NCBI GenBank assembly: GCA_037179515.1 | Contig: JAXCGZ010000053.1 | Coordinates: 106,001 to 170,000, forward strand | Source: Halocaridina rubra | Lineage: Eukaryota > Arthropoda > Malacostraca > Decapoda > Atyidae | Direction: 5' to 3' | DNA: 64,000 nucleotides | Shown: piece by piece, positions 54,809 to 64,000 of the stretch | How positions within the stretch are numbered: position 1 is the first letter of the stretch | Layout of the letters: every line of letters begins with the position of its first letter | The notes under the pieces: generated by a model | Database searches by the model: none | What the model saw: only the letters and a program-made list of their open reading frames with translations | Told to the model about the DNA's origin: nothing | Position numbers and translations under genes: made by a program

Positions 54809-55976
54809 TCAACTACTCTTACACTGAAAAAGTATTTCCTTCAAAGAAGTTTTCTTACGAAGCTTCAAACTATAACCTCTAGTTCTAGAGCCAGCCATAT
54901 CAAAATATCGATCCCTATCCACTCTATCATAACCATGAAGGAATTTAAAGACTGTCACCATATCCCCCCTCACACTTCTAGCTTCGAGTGCTGGTAAGTC
55001 TAATTCCCTCAGCCTCTCATCATAACTGAGATTGCGTATTTCTGGCACCAGTTTCGTGGCATGTCTTTGAACTTTTTCAAGCTTAGCTATGTGCTTTTTC
55101 AAGTGCGGATTCCAAAAGGGGGCTGCATATTCGAGTTTTGGCCTCACATAGGTTACATAAATATTTCTGAACATTTCCTTGTCCATGTGCCTGAAGGCTA
55201 CCCTTACATTTGATAAGAATGCATATGCTGCCCTTACTATGCCATTTATATGTATTTCTGGAGACAAATCTGCCAGTATGTTTACTCCTAGATCTCTCTC
55301 ATTTTCTGTCTCTTGAAGTTGTACTCCAGCCACCGAGTAGTCAAGCTTGGGCCTTCTTGCACTTGTACCCATTCTCATTACCTTACATTTTGAAGTATTG
55401 AATTTCATTAGCCACTTTTCTGACCACTCATGCAGATTATTTAGATCCTCCTGAAGTTCTCTACCATTGTTCTCGTTTTTTTACTTTCTTCACAATCTTT
55501 GCATCATCTGCAAACATATTCATGAATGAATTTACAAACTCTGGTAGGTCATTTACATATACAAGGAACAAAAGTGGCCCTAAAACTGAACCCTGTGGAA
55601 CTCCACTACTAACTCTTCTCCATTCAGACACTGAGTGTCTTACTCTAACCCTCTGTTCCCTTCCTTCTAAGTAAGTTTTTATCCATTCCAAAACATTTCC
55701 ACCTATTCTAGCCATTGATTGCAGCTTCCTAATAAGTCTCCCATGTGGAACAGTGTCAAACGCTTTCTGGAAGTCTAGGAATATGCAATCTGCCCAGCCC
55801 TCTCTTTCCTGTAAGATTTGGCTTACCTCATCATAAAATTCTAATAAGTTTGTTACTGTTGAGCAACTTGCCCCATGAACATAATTTATTAATAAATTTT
55901 GCATTGACTCACGAATAATTTTTGACTCACAAACACACACATCTGGGCAAGTGACCATGTTCCTACTTGTCCGCAT
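54809..55976 (-). pseudogene. Array unit 4: frameshifted RT fragment
   Basis: Frames 55,461-55,976 and 54,809-55,408, with the T7 shift. I see no other coding difference from units 2 and 3. Confidence 0.88.
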
Positions 55977-56151
55977 GGTTGCTTTCTCAGTTCTGATTAC
56001 CTAATTGTGTTTACGGGAAAGAACCCAAAGCTCGTATCTTCCTGTCTCCTGATCGGTTCCATTTTATACTTAGTGATACTTATCATACCTGTCCTTAAAA
56101 CTATGGATTGAGATAGCATTAACTACCTCCTCGCTTAGCCAATTCCAATTA

Positions 56152-57319
56152 TCAACTACTCTTACACTGAAAAAGTATTTCCTTCAAAGAAGTTTTCTTA
56201 CGAAGCTTCAAACTATAACCTCTAGTTCTAGAGCCAGCCATATCAAAATATCGATCCCTATCCACTCTATCATAACCATGAAGGAATTTAAAGACTGTCA
56301 CCATATCCCCCCTCACACTTCTAGCTTCGAGTGCTGGTAAGTCTAATTCCCTCAGCCTCTCATCATAACTGAGATTGCGTATTTCTGGCACCAGTTTCGT
56401 GGCATGTCTTTGAACTTTTTCAAGCTTAGCTATGTGCTTTTTCAAGTGCGGATTCCAAAAGGGGGCTGCATATTCGAGTTTTGGCCTCACATAGGTTACA
56501 TAAATATTTCTGAACATTTCCTTGTCCATGTGCCTGAAGGCTACCCTTACATTTGATAAGAATGCATATGCTGCCCTTACTATGCCATTTATATGTATTT
56601 CTGGAGACAAATCTGCCAGTATGTTTACTCCTAGATCTCTCTCATTTTCTGTCTCTTGAAGTTGTACTCCAGCCACCGAGTAGTCAAGCTTGGGCCTTCT
56701 TGCACTTGTACCCATTCTCATTACCTTACATTTTGAAGTATTGAATTTCATTAGCCACTTTTCTGACCACTCATGCAGATTATTTAGATCCTCCTGAAGT
56801 TCTCTACCATTGTTCTCGTTTTTTTACTTCCTTCACAATCTTTGCATCATCTGCAAACATATTCATGAATGAATTTACAAACTCTGGTAGGTCATTTACA
56901 TATACAAGGAACAAAAGTGGCCCTAAAACTGAACCCTGTGGAACTCCACTACTAACTCTTCTCCATTCAGACACTGAGTGTCTTACTCTAACCCTCTGTT
57001 CCCTTCCTTCTAAGTAAGTTTTTATCCATTCCAAAACATTTCCACCTATTCTAGCCATTGATTGCAGCTTCCTAATAAGTCTCCCATGTGGAACAGTGTC
57101 AAACGCTTTCTGGAAGTCTAGGAATATGCAATCTGCCCAGCCCTCTCTTTCCTGTAAGATTTGGCTTACCTCATCATAAAATTCTAATAAGTTTGTTACT
57201 GTTGAGCAACTTGCCCCATGAACATAATTTATTAATAAATTTTGCATTGACTCACGAATAATTTTTGACTCACAAACACACACATCTGGGCAAGTGACCA
57301 TGTTCCTACTTGTCCGCAT
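56152..57319 (-). pseudogene. Array unit 5: frameshifted RT fragment
   Basis: Frames 56,804-57,319 and 56,152-56,751, with the T7 shift. It has a private K-to-E change just after F-A-D-D-A-K-I-V ('ttacttccttc'). Confidence 0.88.
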
Positions 57320-57494
57320 GGTTGCTTTCTCAGTTCTGATTACCTAATTGTGTTTACGGGAAAGAACCCAAAGCTCGTATCTTCCTGTCTCCTGATCGGT
57401 TCCATTTTATACTTAGTGATACTTATCATACCTGTCCTTAAAACTATGGATTGAGATAGCATTAACTACCTCCTCGCTTAGCCAATTCCAATTA

Positions 57495-58661
57495 TCAACT
57501 ACTCTTACACTGAAAAAGTATTTCCTTCAAAGAAGTTTTCTTACGAAGCTTCAAACTATAACCTCTAGTTCTAGAGCCAGCCATATCAAAATATCGATCC
57601 CTATCCACTCTATCATAACCATGAAGGAATTTAAAGACTGTCACCATATCCCCCCTCACACTTCTAGCTTCGAGTGCTGGTAAGTCTAATTCCCTCAGCC
57701 TCTCATCATAACTGAGATTGCGTATTTCTGGCACCAGTTTCGTGGCATGTCTTTGAACTTTTTCAAGCTTAGCTATGTGCTTTTTCAAGTGCGGATTCCA
57801 AAAGGGGGCTGCATATTCGAGTTTTGGCCTCACATAGGTTACATAAATATTTCTGAACATTTCCTTGTCCATGTGCCTGAAGGCTACCCTTACATTTGAT
57901 AAGAATGCATATGCTGCCCTTACTATGCCATTTATATGTATTTCTGGAGACAAATCTGCCAGTATGTTTACTCCTAGATCTCTCTCATTTTCTGTCTCTT
58001 GAAGTTGTACTCCAGCCACCGAGTAGTCAAGCTTGGGCCTTCTTGCACTTGTACCCATTCTCATTACCTTACATTTTGAAGTATTGAATTTCATTAGCCA
58101 CTTTTCTGACCACTCATGCAGATTATTTAGATCCTCCTGAAGTTCTCTACCATTGTTCTCGTTTTTTACTTTCTTCACAATCTTTGCATCATCTGCAAAC
58201 ATATTCATGAATGAATTTACAAACTCTGGTAGGTCATTTACATATACAAGGAACAAAAGTGGCCCTAAAACTGAACCCTGTGGAACTCCACTACTAACTC
58301 TTCTCCATTCAGACACTGAGTGTCTTACTCTAACCCTCTGTTCCCTTCCTTCTAAGTAAGTTTTTATCCATTCCAAAACATTTCCACCTATTCTAGCCAT
58401 TGATTGCAGCTTCCTAATAAGTCTCCCATGTGGAACAGTGTCAAACGCTTTCTGGAAGTCTAGGAATATGCAATCTGCCCAGCCCTCTCTTTCCTGTAAG
58501 ATTTGGCTTACCTCATCATAAAATTCTAATAAGTTTGTTACTGTTGAGCAACTTGCCCCATGAACATAATTTATTAATAAATTTTGCATTGACTCACGAA
58601 TAATTTTTGACTCACAAACACACACATCTGGGCAAGTGACCATGTTCCTACTTGTCCGCAT
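57495..58661 (-). pseudogene. Array unit 6: open 388-codon chimeric RT fragment
   Basis: The T-run is T6, so the frame stays open from the spacer-derived AUG through RT motifs A, B, C and the thumb to the deletion-altered C-terminus. It lacks the RT N-terminus and endonuclease. The unit is 1,342 bp. Confidence 0.85.
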
Positions 58662-58836
58662 GGTTGCTTTCTCAGTTCTGATTACCTAATTGTGTTTACG
58701 GGAAAGAACCCAAAGCTCGTATCTTCCTGTCTCCTGATCGGTTCCATTTTATACTTAGTGATACTTATCATACCTGTCCTTAAAACTATGGATTGAGATA
58801 GCATTAACTACCTCCTCGCTTAGCCAATTCCAATTA

Positions 58837-60003
58837 TCAACTACTCTTACACTGAAAAAGTATTTCCTTCAAAGAAGTTTTCTTACGAAGCTTCAAACTA
58901 TAACCTCTAGTTCTAGAGCCAGCCATATCAAAATATCGATCCCTATCCACTCTATCATAACCATGAAGGAATTTAAAGACTGTCACCATATCCCCCCTCA
59001 CACTTCTAGCTTCGAGTGCTGGTAAGTCTAATTCCCTCAGCCTCTCATCATAACTGAGATTGCGTATTTCTGGCACCAGTTTCGTGGCATGTCTTTGAAC
59101 TTTTTCAAGCTTAGCTATGTGCTTTTTCAAGTGCGGATTCCAAAAGGGGGCTGCATATTCGAGTTTTGGCCTCACATAGGTTACATAAATATTTCTGAAC
59201 ATTTCCTTGTCCATGTGCCTGAAGGCTACCCTTACATTTGATAAGAATGCATATGCTGCCCTTACTATGCCATTTATATGTATTTCTGGAGACAAATCTG
59301 CCAGTATGTTTACTCCTAGATCTCTCTCATTTTCTGTCTCTTGAAGTTGTACTCCAGCCACCGAGTAGTCAAGCTTGGGCCTTCTTGCACTTGTACCCAT
59401 TCTCATTACCTTACATTTTGAAGTATTGAATTTCATTAGCCACTTTTCTGACCACTCATGCAGATTATTTAGATCCTCCTGAAGTTCTCTACCATTGTTC
59501 TCGTTTTTTACTTTCTTCACAATCTTTGCATCATCTGCAAACATATTCATGAATGAATTTACAAACTCTGGTAGGTCATTTACATATACAAGGAACAAAA
59601 GTGGCCCTAAAACTGAACCCTGTGGAACTCCACTACTAACTCTTCTCCATTCAGACACTGAGTGTCTTACTCTAACCCTCTGTTCCCTTCCTTCTAAGTA
59701 AGTTTTTATCCATTCCAAAACATTTCCACCTATTCTAGCCATTGATTGCAGCTTCCTAATAAGTCTCCCATGTGGAACAGTGTAAAACGCTTTCTGGAAG
59801 TCTAGGAATATGCAATCTGCCCAGCCCTCTCTTTCCTGTAAGATTTGGCTTACCTCATCATAAAATTCTAATAAGTTTGTTACTGTTGAGCAACTTGCCC
59901 CATGAACATAATTTATTAATAAATTTTGCATTGACTCACGAATAATTTTTGACTCACAAACACACACATCTGGGCAAGTGACCATGTTCCTACTTGTCCG
60001 CAT
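58837..60003 (-). pseudogene. Array unit 7: open chimeric RT fragment, motif A changed
   Basis: 388 codons like unit 6. However, the conserved Asp closing FLDFQKAFD in motif A is Tyr ('gtgtaaaacgc' at about 59,781). The first, catalytic Asp (F-L-D) and F-A-D-D are kept. Confidence 0.86.
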
Positions 60004-60178
60004 GGTTGCTTTCTCAGTTCTGATTACCTAATTGTGTTTACGGGAAAGAACCCAAAGCTCGTATCTTCCTGTCTCCTGATCGGTTCCATTTTATACTTAG
60101 TGATACTTATCATACCTGTCCTTAAAACTATGGATTGAGATAGCATTAACTACCTCCTCGCTTAGCCAATTCCAATTA

Positions 60179-61345
60179 TCAACTACTCTTACACTGAAAA
60201 AGTATTTCCTTCAAAGAAGTTTTCTTACGAAGCTTCAAACTATAACCTCTAGTTCTAGAGCCAGCCATATCAAAATATCGATCCCTATCCACTCTATCAT
60301 AACCATGAAGGAATTTAAAGACTGTCACCATATCCCCCCTCACACTTCTAGCTTCGAGTGCTGGTAAGTCTAATTCCCTCAGCCTCTCATCATAACTGAG
60401 ATTGCGTATTTCTGGCACCAGTTTCGTGGCATGTCTTTGAACTTTTTCAAGCTTAGCTATGTGCTTTTTCAAGTGCGGATTCCAAAAGGGGGCTGCATAT
60501 TCAAGTTTTGGCCTCACATAGGTTACATAAATATTTCTGAACATTTCCTTGTCCATGTGCCTGAAGGCTACCCTTACATTTGATAAGAATGCATATGCTG
60601 CCCTTACTATGCCATTTATATGTATTTCTGGAGACAAATCTGCCAGTATGTTTACTCCTAGATCTCTCTCATTTTCTGTCTCTTGAAGTTGTACTCCAGC
60701 CACCGAGTAGTCAAGCTTAGGCCTTCTTGCACTTGTACCCATTCTCATTACCTTACATTTTGAAGTATTGAATTTCATTAGCCACTTTTCTGACCACTCA
60801 TGCAGATTATTTAGATCCTCCTGAAGTTCTCTACCATTGTTCTCGTTTTTTACTTTCTTCACAATCTTTGCATCATCTGCAAACATATTCATGAATGAAT
60901 TTACAAACTCTGGTAGGTCATTTACATATACAAGGAACAAAAGTGGCCCTAAAACTGAACCCTGTGGAACTCCACTACTAACTCTTCTCCATTCAGACAC
61001 TGAGTGTCTTACTCTAACCCTCTGTTCCCTTCCTTCTAAGTAAGTTTTTATCCATTCCAAAACATTTCCACCTATTCTAGCCATTGATTGCAGCTTCCTA
61101 ATAAGTCTCCCATGTGGAACAGTGTCAAACGCTTTCTGGAAGTCTAAGAATATGCAATCTGCCCAGCCCTCTCTTTCCTGTAAGATTTGGCTTACCTCAT
61201 CATAAAATTCTAATAAGTTTGTTACTGTTGAGCAACTTGCCCCATGAACATAATTTATTAATAAATTTTGCATTGACTCACGAATAATTTTTGACTCACA
61301 AACACACACATCTGGGCAAGTGACCATGTTCCTACTTGCCCGCAT
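60179..61345 (-). pseudogene. Array unit 8: open 388-codon chimeric RT fragment
   Basis: Same as unit 6 with a Thr-to-Ala change at residue 3 (spacer 'cttgcccgc') and a few silent changes. It is the last complete unit before the flanking copy. Confidence 0.85.
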
Positions 61346-61363
61346 GGTTGCTTTCTCAGTTCT

Positions 61364-62134
61364 GATTACCTAATTGTGTTTACGGGAAAGAGCCCAAAGC
61401 TCGTATCTTCCCGTCTCCTGATCGGTTCCATTTTATACTTAGTGATACTTATCATACCTGTCCTTAAAACTATGGATTGAGATAGCATTAACTACCTCCT
61501 CGCTTAGCCAATTCCAATTATCAACTACTCTTACACTGAAAAAGTATTTCCTTACATCCTGCAAAGAAGTTTTCTTACCAAGCTTCAAACTAAGACCTCT
61601 AGTTCTAGAGCCAGCCATATCAAAATATTGATCCCTATCCACTCTATCATAACCATGAAGGAATTTAAAGACTGTCACCATATCGCCCCTCACTCTTCTA
61701 GCTTCGAGTGATGGTAAGTCTAATTCCCTCAGCCTCTCATCATAACTGAGATTGCGTATTTCTGGCACCAGTTTCGTGGCATGTCTTTGAACTTTTTCAA
61801 GCTTAGTTATGTGCTTTTTCAAGTGCGGATTCCAAAAGGGGGCTGCATATTCGAGTTTTGGCCTCACATAGGTTACATAAATATTTCTGAACATTTCCTT
61901 GTCCATGTGCCTGAAGGCTACCCTTACATTTGATAAGAAGGCATATGCTGCCCTTACTATGCCATTTATATGTATTTCTGGAGACAAATCTGCCAGTATG
62001 TTTACTCCTAGATCTCTCTCATTTTCTGTCTCTTGAAGTTGTACTCCAGCCACCGAGTAGTCAAGCTTGGGCCTTCTTGCACTTGTACCCATTCTCATTA
62101 CCTTACATTTTGAAGTATTGAATTTCATTAGTGT
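61364..62134 (-). mobile_element. CR1-like copy B, right flank of the array
   Basis: A 3'-end copy (RT C-terminal frame open 61,439-62,121 and beyond) truncated at 'tttcattag' (62,131). AGTTCT occurs immediately before its tail (61,358-61,363) and again at 62,135-62,140, a 6-bp target duplication. It lacks the 8-bp deletion of units 2-8, so it is probably one parent of the array. Confidence 0.88.
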
Positions 62135-62182
62135 AGTTCTTGCTTTATTTTCCTTTGTTTTGCCTTTCAGATAGCCATTATT
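62135..62182 (+). promoter_or_regulatory. End of Tigger 5' leader with splice-acceptor-like tract
   Basis: 'agttcttgctttattttcct' continues into a T/C-rich tract and 'tttcag', 12 bp before the transposase AUG. The tract fits a 3' splice site, so transcripts may normally be spliced from an upstream leader exon. No transcript evidence is available. Confidence 0.4.
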
Positions 62183-63790
62183 ATGGCTCCTAAGAAAGTT
62201 AAAACTGTAAGTGACGGTGGAGTTAAATATTCTAGCTGTATAACAATGGAATCTAAGAAGGAAATAATTTCTAGGCCTGAAAATGGTGTTCGTGTTTCTG
62301 ATCACCACATGCGGTATACCATGGCGAAATACATTATCTCTACTATTTTGAAGAGTAAAGAGATCTATAAGGCTGCAGACGTGGCTAAATGAGTGACAGT
62401 CTTAACGAAGAATAGGTCACAGTTAATGGAAGAGGTAGAAAAGTTATTGTTGGTGTGGATAAATGAAAAACAGCCGGTTGGAGATAGTATTAGTGAGGCC
62501 ATAATATGCGTTAAGGCTTTGCAAATCTACCAAGATTTAGTATCAAACTCCTCGACTTCTAGTGGTGCTAAAACTGATGAATATAAAGCCAGAAGAGGTT
62601 GGTTTGAAAACTTTCGTAGACGAACTGGGATTCATAGCATCATTAGACATGGAGAGGCGGCAAGTTCTGACCAAAAGGCAGCGGACTCTCACGTGAAGGA
62701 ATTCACTAAATTTATCGAGAGGGAAGGTTATATCCCGCAACAAGTTCTTAACTGTGATGAAACGGGACCCGTTTGGAAGAAAATGCCTAAAAGAACCTAT
62801 ATAAACCAAGATGAAAAGTCACTGCTTGGCCACAAACCAATGAAAGCCAGGCTTACACTTTTATTGTGGACTAATGCTAGTGGGGACTGTGAGATCAAGC
62901 CTCTTTCAGTTTACCACTCAGAAAACTCTGTGTTTTAAAGCACAATAACGTGTTGAAGGCTAACCTTCCAGTAATGTGTAGGTCAAATCCAAAGGCTTGG
63001 GTCATGCAGATTTTATTCCTAGAGTGGTTGATTGAAATGTTTGCGCCAGCAGTGAAGAAATATCTTGAGGAAAATGGTTTGCCCCTTAAGTGTCTCCTAA
63101 TTATGGATAATGCTCCTGCCCATCCTCCAAGTGTGGAAGATCTTGCTATACAGTACGACTTTATTAAAGTCACAGTTTTGCCTCCCAACACCAATCCTCT
63201 CCTCCAGCACATGGACCAGCAGGTAATGTCAACTTTTAAAAAGTTGTATACAAAGGGTCTTTTTGCCAGGTGTTTCCAGGTCACCATTGACAAGGATTTG
63301 ACCCTTCGTGAGTTCTGAAAGACCACTTCACTGCACTGGCCTCATTGAAAAAGCATGGAAGGAGGTCTCCTATTGCATGCTGAACTCCGCCTGGAGGAAG
63401 CTTTGACCAGGTTGTGTGACTGATAGAGACTTCAAAGCCTTCAAGCAGGAGTTAGCTATCAAAATTGTGAGTGAAATTGTGGTCATGGGCAAAAGTTTGG
63501 GCTTGGAGGTCAATGAGGAGGATGTGAAGGAGCTGGTGGATGACCACAAACAAGAACTCACCACCGAAGAATTGATCGAGTTGCAACATGAACAGGTGAA
63601 GACTCTCCAAGAGGAGCAGTCATCGGAGGAGGGGGATGAGAGGGTAAAGGTCTCCAGTGAAAAACTTAAAAAAAATTTTAGTAAGTGCAATGATGTGCAG
63701 GCTTTTATTGAGAATCATCACCCAGATAAAACTGTAGGCAATAGAGTAGTGAACATGGTAAATGACAATGTGATGAATATTTTTAGATAA
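62183..63790 (+). pseudogene. Tigger/pogo-type DDE transposase, broken
   Basis: The start is M-A-P-K-K-V-K at 62,183. The N-terminal helix-turn-helix region is cut by TGA at 62,390. The same frame runs on to 62,938 through a CENP-B-like domain (R-R-G-W-F-E-N-F-R-R-R) to the first catalytic Asp (N-C-D-E-T-G). A shift at about 62,938 leads to 62,950-63,318 with the second Asp (I-M-D-N-A-P-A-H-P) and third Asp (P-P-N-T-N-P-L-L-Q-H-M-D-Q). A second shift near 63,316 and a stop near 63,405 precede the acidic C-terminus (63,416-63,790: E-E-L-I-E-L-Q-H-E-Q). All three DDD residues are visible. At about 535 codons in total it matches TIGD1-type length. Function would be cut-and-paste at TA; this copy is inactive. 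Confidence 0.9.
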
Positions 63791-64000
63791 TTTTACCAAC
63801 TAAGAAATAGACAAATTTCTCTAGATCGTTTCCTTGTGCCAGTAGGCAGGGAAATAGCTTCAAAAGAGAAAAGAGAGAGAAAACGCCAGAAATGCAGCCT
63901 GTATCAGCAGAGTCCTATAATGTTTTTATGTTAGGGGACTCCCCTTCCAAAAATTAGTCCATCTCCTCCCCTATCATCCATGTATGCCAGCAACAATCAT
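63791..64000 (+). mobile_element. 3' untranslated part of the Tigger transposon
   Basis: After the transposase stop the sequence is non-coding ('aaaacgccagaaatgcagcc', 'ggggactccccttcc'). No terminal repeat or TA is seen before the window ends, so the element continues beyond it. Confidence 0.55.

Larger units (their letters stand above)
50603..61363 (-). repeat. Eight-unit 1,342/1,343-bp macrosatellite (CR1-like + Tigger leader)
   Basis: Units start at the tail sequence at 50,616, 51,966, 53,309, 54,652, 55,995, 57,338, 58,680 and 60,022; a ninth, partial start is at 61,364. Each unit is about 1.22 kb of 5'-truncated CR1-like 3' sequence plus about 125 bp of non-CR1 spacer. Units 2-8 are more than 99% identical and share an 8-bp deletion ('ccttcaaag' for 'ccttacatcctgcaaag') and 'gaaccc..cttcctgtctcc'. 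Unit 1 and partial unit 9 have the family-typical bases there. The near identity indicates recent amplification or homogenisation. Confidence 0.97.

Noticed and set aside
62543..63326. Minus-strand ORFs opposite the Tigger transposase
   Set aside because: The plus strand carries the DDD transposase motifs; these are shadows.

Overview
The window is eukaryotic DNA made almost entirely of transposable elements and tandem repeats. I found no host gene that I can support. The mix (a CR1/L2-like non-LTR retrotransposon family ending in a 14-bp repeat plus (CA)n, an RTE-like element, a Ty1/copia element, a Penelope-like remnant, Tigger/pogo DNA transposons and very long (TA)n and (TG)n tracts) fits an arthropod, most likely a decapod crustacean. 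The organism is inferred from the repeat style only.

Region 1-30,407 (minus strand): about fifteen CR1-like copies lie head to tail, all in the same orientation. Most are 5'-truncated. The truncated 5' end of one copy usually abuts the 3' tail ((CA)n and CACAATTAGGTAAT on the element strand) of its neighbour. Two copies are essentially full length at about 4.86 kb (12,909-17,775 and 20,519-25,378). Their layout is a 5' leader of about 0.9 kb, ORF1 (coiled coil plus L1-type RNA-binding domain), ORF2 (AP-like endonuclease plus reverse transcriptase) and a short 3' UTR. Every ORF2 is broken; one ORF1 (23,431-24,510) is open. At 25,426-29,012 the 3'-most part of the element has become a seven-unit tandem array of about 510 bp.

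Region 30,408-41,856: an older full-length CR1-like copy is split by a 6.58-kb Ty1/copia element (31,113-37,692). The copia has LTRs, a 5-bp target duplication (CTTCT), a primer site matching the anticodon arm of initiator tRNA-Met, and decayed gag-protease-integrase-RT-RNase H. The copia is itself interrupted by about 1.9 kb of unclassified DNA. A Penelope-like GIY-YIG remnant follows at about 42,050.

Region 42,606-50,565: a decayed RTE-like element on the plus strand, a short A-tailed repeat with four successive hairpins, one possible coding exon, a diverged repeat family carrying (TA)n tracts, a non-autonomous Tigger-like element filled with a 160-bp satellite, and an 81-bp perfect palindrome embedded in long (TA)n.

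Region 50,566-64,000: one Tigger/pogo transposon whose 5' leader was hit twice by CR1-like insertions. The segment between the insertions then amplified into an eight-unit, 1,342/1,343-bp tandem array. The broken Tigger transposase follows at 62,183-63,790 and the element runs off the window. The array nested in the transposon leader, and the self-tail-targeted CR1 nest, are the most notable structures here.
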